Below are positions 35,084-38,606 of a stretch of DNA of 38,606 nt, in pieces; within the stretch, counting starts at the first letter, position 1; each line of letters starts with the position of its first letter. The position numbers and the translations under genes are program-made. The DNA is from Ferruginibacter sp. (GTDB lineage Bacteria > Bacteroidota > Bacteroidia > Chitinophagales > Chitinophagaceae): the NCBI GenBank assembly GCA_025350645.1, contig JANXXM010000015.1, positions 1 to 38,606 of the forward strand. The letters run 5' to 3'. Below the pieces are notes generated by a model. It had not been told where the DNA came from. It searched no databases and worked only from the letters and a program-made list of their open reading frames with translations.

Positions 35084-35118
35084 AAACACTGCAATTCTAA
35101 AAATAGATTGCAGTGTTT
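35084..35118. terminator. Bidirectional terminator between convergent genes
   Basis: AAACACTGCAA pairs perfectly with TTGCAGTGTTT around a 13-base loop. It lies between the DUF4382 gene and the minus-strand membrane protein gene. T-rich sequence follows on the minus strand. Confidence 0.75.
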
Positions 35119-35119
35119 G

Positions 35120-35557
35120 TTATCTTATTTCTGTATGCCTTATTTCTCCTCCTGTTGTGCCTGCTTGTTTTGCATAAAATAATACCAGCAGGCTAAATAC
35201 AAGTGCTGTTAATACTATGATGTTTGCAAATGCTTTTTTCTTAAAACTAGCCCATATTCCTGCAAGAGAAATAACGCCCAGTATATAAGAGAGTAATGCA
35301 AAAGTATCTGCCACATGTTCGTGAGCATTAATAAATTTATCTTCTATTGCGGGAATTTTTGCAATACTTTCTACTGCGCCATCACCGGTAGCTGCTGCTG
35401 CAAATGCAAATAAAGCTCCTCCTACAAAAAGAAATAATGCTGCTCTTTTAATAATATCTGCTTTTAGTATAAATCCTGCTATAAGCATAGCAAGAGCCAT
35501 AAAAGGAATGATTATAGGTAAATGATTTACTAAAAGATGATAATGAGCTCCGTTCAT
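35120..35557 (-). CDS. Small four-helix membrane protein, DUF2231-like
   Basis: A 145-residue integral membrane protein from ATG 35557 (MNGAHYHLLVNHLPIIIPFM); the frame extends 11 codons upstream without merit. Four membrane helices are seen. Conserved-looking histidines in HYHLLVNHLP, INAHEHVADTF and the end GGEIRHTEIR suggest haem or metal contact near the membrane face, as in DUF2231-type proteins. It lies 59 bases downstream of korA, so it may be cotranscribed. Confidence 0.65.
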   Translation of the reverse strand: MNGAHYHLLVNHLPIIIPFMALAMLIAGFILKADIIKRAALFLFVGGALFAFAAAATGDGAVESIAKIPAIEDKFINAHEHVADTFALLSYILGVISLAGIWASFKKKAFANIIVLTALVFSLLVLFYAKQAGTTGGEIRHTEIR

Positions 35558-35616
35558 AAATTTATTTTTAAGATAAAAAGCTGTTCGCAATTATGTGCTG
35601 TAACAAAAAGGCAGGC

Positions 35617-37473
35617 TTAATTTTCTTCAGTTATTATTTTTTTCATTTCTTCTACCAGCTCTGTTTTTGTAAAAGGAATACCCATTATTTTATTATACTT
35701 TTTTGCATCTACCATAAATATATCTCTTATAATTTTTATCAACTGGCCATTGTTTAATTCCGGTATTAGTACTTTGTCAAAGTTTTTAATAATATCTCCA
35801 AGATTTTTAGGAAAAGGCCTCACATAGCGCAGGTGTGCATGAGAAACTTGCATGCCCTGAGCCTGTAATTGGGCACATGCGCTTTTTATAGAGCCATAAG
35901 TGCTTCCCCATCCAAGCACCAGCAGTTTTCCTTTTTCTGCACCGCTGTCTAATTTTTGATCTGGTATATGATCTGCAATTTTATCTATTTTTTCCTGTCT
36001 TATTTTAACCATTAGCTGGTGGTTCTCCGGGTCGTAGCTTATATTACCTGTAATATTTTGTTTCTCCAGCCCGCCTATTCTATGCTCCATGCCCGGCGTG
36101 CCGGGTATAACCCAGGGCCTTACGAGGTTTTCATCTCTTAAATAAGGCTGAAACTTTTCTTCATGATCTCCAAGTTCTGTTTTAAAACTGGTTTTTATTT
36201 CTGCAAGGTCTGCACTTTGTGGAAACTTCCACGGCTCTGCACCATTTGCTATATAACCATCACTTAAAAAAATAACCGGCGTCATGTGTTGTATAGAAAT
36301 GCGAACAGCTTCATACACAGCTGCAAAACAGTCGCTGGGTGTACTTGCAGAAATTACAGGCATGGGGCACTCTCCGTTTCTTCCATAATAAGCCTGCATC
36401 AAATCGCTTTGTTCCGTTTTTGTAGGAAGCCCGGTACTTGGCCCGCCACGCTGCACATTTATAATAAGTAAAGGTATTTCCAGCATCACGGCAAGCCCCA
36501 TGGCTTCGGTTTTTAAAGCCATGCCCGGGCCGCTCGTTGTGGTAAGGCCAAATGCACCACCGTAGCTTGCACCAATAGCACTTGTAATAGCAGCTATTTC
36601 ATCTTCTGCCTGAAACGTGCGTACCCCAAATGCTTTATGGCGGCTAAGTTCATGCAATATATCGGATGCAGGAGTAATGGGGTAAGATCCTAAAAATAAT
36701 TTTAAGCCGCTTTTTTGCGATGCCGCAATAAGCCCGTAACTCAGTGCCTGGTTGCCCATTATTGATCTGTACGTTCCCGGTTCCATTATCGCTTTCTCCA
36801 CAGAATATCGTGCAGAAAAAGTTTCGGTGGTATCACCAAAGTTATAACCAGACTGAAGGGCTGTAATATTACTCTCTAAAATTTCTGGCTTTTTTCCAAA
36901 CTTTTCTGTTAAAAAAGTAATTGTATTTTCCATGCTGCGATTATACATCCAGTATAAAAACCCAAGTACAAACATATTCTTTGCCCTGTCTTTTTCTTTG
37001 GTACCCATGGTAATATCCTTCAATGCCTCACGGGTCATTTTAGTTACATCCATTTTTATCACTTCATACCCATCTAGGCTATTATCTTCCAATGGGTTAA
37101 TACCATCCGGGTAATTGGCAAGCCTCAGATTTTTAGTATCAAACCCATCAGTGTTTACAATTATTTTTCCTTCTTTTTTTAGCCCTTTCAAATTTACTTT
37201 TAATGCAGCAGCATTCATGGCTACGAGCACATCACACTCGTCGCCCGGGGTAAAAATTCTGTCGCTGCTAAACCTAAGTTGAAAGCCGCTTACGCCCGGC
37301 AATGTGCCTATGGGTGCACGAATCTCCGCAGGAAAATCTGGAAACGTAGCCAGGTCTAAGCCCAGCATGGCGCTGTTGTTGGTAAACTGTGTTCCGGTAA
37401 GCTGCATTCCATCTCCGCTGTCTCCTGCAAATTTTATAACCACTTCGTGTAATATTTCCTGAGTATCTGCCAT
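35617..37473 (-). CDS. korA: 2-oxoacid:ferredoxin oxidoreductase, fused gamma-alpha subunit (KorA type)
   Basis: A 618-residue subunit. The gamma domain comes first (residues 1-190: VIKFAGDSGDGMQLTGTQFT, 'PAEIRAPIGTLPGVSGFQLR'), then the alpha domain (GNQALSYGLIAASQKSGLKL, SYPITPASDILHEL, TTTSGPGMALKTEAMGL, NVQRGGPSTGLPTKTEQSDL), then the C-terminal domain that begins around KLLVLGWGSTYG. The enzyme turns 2-oxoglutarate (or another 2-oxoacid) and CoA into the acyl-CoA and CO2 with ferredoxin as acceptor. The thiamine-diphosphate beta subunit (korB), usually next door, is not in this window on either side. The start is ATG 37473, about 20 bases after the expected transcription start. Confidence 0.93.
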   Translation of the reverse strand: MADTQEILHEVVIKFAGDSGDGMQLTGTQFTNNSAMLGLDLATFPDFPAEIRAPIGTLPGVSGFQLRFSSDRIFTPGDECDVLVAMNAAALKVNLKGLKKEGKIIVNTDGFDTKNLRLANYPDGINPLEDNSLDGYEVIKMDVTKMTREALKDITMGTKEKDRAKNMFVLGFLYWMYNRSMENTITFLTEKFGKKPEILESNITALQSGYNFGDTTETFSARYSVEKAIMEPGTYRSIMGNQALSYGLIAASQKSGLKLFLGSYPITPASDILHELSRHKAFGVRTFQAEDEIAAITSAIGASYGGAFGLTTTSGPGMALKTEAMGLAVMLEIPLLIINVQRGGPSTGLPTKTEQSDLMQAYYGRNGECPMPVISASTPSDCFAAVYEAVRISIQHMTPVIFLSDGYIANGAEPWKFPQSADLAEIKTSFKTELGDHEEKFQPYLRDENLVRPWVIPGTPGMEHRIGGLEKQNITGNISYDPENHQLMVKIRQEKIDKIADHIPDQKLDSGAEKGKLLVLGWGSTYGSIKSACAQLQAQGMQVSHAHLRYVRPFPKNLGDIIKNFDKVLIPELNNGQLIKIIRDIFMVDAKKYNKIMGIPFTKTELVEEMKKIITEEN

Positions 37474-37500
37474 TATTTTTTATTGAAATTATGAAGAAAA

Positions 37501-37508
37501 CAAAGGTA
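37501..37508 (-). promoter_or_regulatory. korA -7 promoter box
   Basis: The minus strand reads TACCTTTG, a full TAnnTTTG match, 28 bases upstream of the korA ATG. No clear -33 TTG is present at the expected distance. Confidence 0.5.
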
Positions 37509-37641
37509 GATAATTAGCAGATTGCATTATAATATTTTGGAACTTATGGCAAACGTATTATTATTTTGTGTGCCGGGCGGCACATTCATTCTAGCAGGTT
37601 GTTCACTTTTAAAGTTGTAAAATGCTTTATCATTTTAGTTT

Positions 37642-38403
37642 TTATATGCGCCCGCTAAGATAAGTTTCTTCCAAAGTAGGTGTGGTATCATTTCCTTGTT
37701 TTTCCTTTGTAACAATAAATGCTGTAGCATTTGCCGGAAGGTTTTTCATTTCTATAAAACGATCTCTTATAGTATCATTTACTACACCAACATTTACAAT
37801 TCTTCCCTCTACTATTGCCCATAACTGGTAATTATTTCCAGGCGAGGAGGGTACAAGATGATGAATCATAATATAAGCCTTACCCGTTTTTTTATCCCAA
37901 AACATGGTGCAGCGGCAAATATTATGAGGAGCCACGCCATACATAGCTACGGGAGTAATAGAGGGTTGTTTTAAGATATTATAATCTTCAGTTGGCAAAG
38001 CTGAATATTTTTCCTGCTGTTTTAATAATAACTGCTGGTTTGTAGTTTTTTTATATAAACTGTAATTAAAAAAAACGCTCGTTGCAAGTAATATTAAGGC
38101 AACAGCCGCAAGCATTTTCAACCAAGTAATACTTCCCGTTTTTATTTGTGCGGAATGCAATTGTAAAACGGGTGGCGGCGGAATATTAAACGATGCTGTT
38201 ATTTTTTTATCTGTTTCTATATTGGTCATTGTTGCATTTGCCAAAAGATTATTTTCCAGTTCTTTTTCAAAACGCACTATTGCTTCATTTAATTCTGGAT
38301 ATTGGCTGCGCAAGTTTTCCAGTTCCGTTTTTTCTTCGGTACTGCACAATCCCAAAACATACATTTCTATGTTGCCGGATGATATATATTTATTAATATC
38401 CAT
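37642..38403 (-). CDS. Anti-sigma factor, RskA type
   Basis: A 253-residue membrane protein. The cytoplasmic N-terminus (about 1-90) begins SSGNIEMYVLGLCSTEEKTE as in anti-sigma proteins. One membrane helix follows (ITWLKMLAAVALILLATSVF), then a periplasmic RskA-like domain (NYQLWAIVEGRIVNVGVVND, LPANATAFIVTKEKQGN, PTLEETYLSGRI). It should bind and silence the ECF sigma factor encoded 3 bases upstream. No zinc-binding Cys/His triad is visible in the N-terminus, so it is not of the ZAS type. Confidence 0.9.
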   Translation of the reverse strand: MDINKYISSGNIEMYVLGLCSTEEKTELENLRSQYPELNEAIVRFEKELENNLLANATMTNIETDKKITASFNIPPPPVLQLHSAQIKTGSITWLKMLAAVALILLATSVFFNYSLYKKTTNQQLLLKQQEKYSALPTEDYNILKQPSITPVAMYGVAPHNICRCTMFWDKKTGKAYIMIHHLVPSSPGNNYQLWAIVEGRIVNVGVVNDTIRDRFIEMKNLPANATAFIVTKEKQGNDTTPTLEETYLSGRI

Positions 38404-38406
38404 GTA

Positions 38407-38606
38407 TTAAAATTGTTTACGTAATTCTATAAGAGCATTACGCAGCCTTGTTTTTACGGTGCCAGAAGGAATATTTAAAATTTTTGCTATTTCCTCATGG
38501 GTGTATCCTTTAAAATAAGAAAGTTCTAAAACATTTTTGTAATCAACCCTTAAACTATGAACCTGTTTTCTTAAACCAATATGATTAACCTGAAAACTGC
38601 TTTCAC
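38407..38606 (-). CDS. ECF sigma factor, C-terminal part
   Basis: The window edge cuts the gene; only the last 65 codons are seen. They form sigma region 4: YKNVLELSYFKGYTHEEIAK and then ILNIPSGTVKTRLRNALIEL, ending RKQF. The stop lies 3 bases before the anti-sigma ATG, the usual coupled layout of ECF sigma/anti-sigma pairs. Confidence 0.9.
   Translation of the reverse strand, partial: ESSFQVNHIGLRKQVHSLRVDYKNVLELSYFKGYTHEEIAKILNIPSGTVKTRLRNALIELRKQF

Noticed and set aside
1-38606. CRISPR arrays, tRNA and rRNA genes, prophage or conjugation genes
   Set aside because: No regularly spaced direct repeats, cloverleaf-like sequences, rRNA segments or phage/conjugation proteins were recognised; the 'holin-like' gene belongs to a stress cluster.

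Overview
The window looks like a chromosomal segment of a Bacteroidota bacterium, most likely the Chitinophagaceae (inferred). The signs are low G+C, A/T-rich leaders without Shine-Dalgarno sequences, several -7 boxes of the Bacteroidota type TAnnTTTG, and family content: DUF4920, an S46 dipeptidyl-peptidase, paired ECF sigma/anti-sigma genes, a TamB with a lipoprotein-type Omp85, a YtxH/holin-like stress cluster and a fused gamma-alpha 2-oxoacid:ferredoxin oxidoreductase subunit. No tRNA, rRNA or CRISPR array was seen.

Layout. 1-80: N-terminal fragment of a possible IS630-type transposase. 0.4-1.5 kb: recA (minus) with terminator, -7 box and an upstream 17-bp palindrome. 1.8-4.2 kb (plus): DUF4920 protein, then an ECF sigma factor and a composite anti-sigma/receptor-like membrane protein. 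4.4-9.0 kb: a DPP7-type S46 peptidase, a retropepsin-like membrane-anchored protein and two small conserved or unrecognised proteins. 9.2-11.7 kb (minus): YihY/BrkB membrane protein and an NtrC-type sigma-54 activator. 12.0-16.9 kb: stress-flavoured island with a lone receiver protein behind a long inverted repeat, a DUF2383-like protein, a protein holding only sigma region 2, a small lipoprotein, an FAD oxidoreductase, a general-stress-26-like flavoprotein, a YtxH protein, a holin-like membrane protein and a partner. 17.0-26.2 kb (minus): tamB, then a tamA-like Omp85 lipoprotein, then a decayed AsmA-like gene. 26.3-33.2 kb (minus): DNA-repair group with ku and ligD (split into two frames at an A9 tract), small cytosolic enzymes and topoisomerase IB. 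33.4-35.1 kb (plus): a PNPOx-fold protein and a DUF4382 lipoprotein. 35.1-38.6 kb (minus): small membrane protein, korA, and an ECF sigma/anti-sigma pair cut by the window edge.

How the genes work together. Two sigma/anti-sigma couples sit near the ends. ku-ligD is a self-contained non-homologous end-joining unit. tamB-tamA is an envelope export/assembly operon. The 12-17 kb genes look like a general stress regulon.

The most interesting observations are: the ligD split, whose two parts are joined exactly by a -1 slip on an A-AAA-AAG heptamer; the composite anti-sigma protein that carries SusC-like segments; the solitary sigma-region-2 protein; the long inverted repeat in front of the lone receiver; and palindromes upstream of recA and of the DUF4382 lipoprotein. 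Nothing here proves a wholly new system. All family calls come from reading the sequence without database searches.
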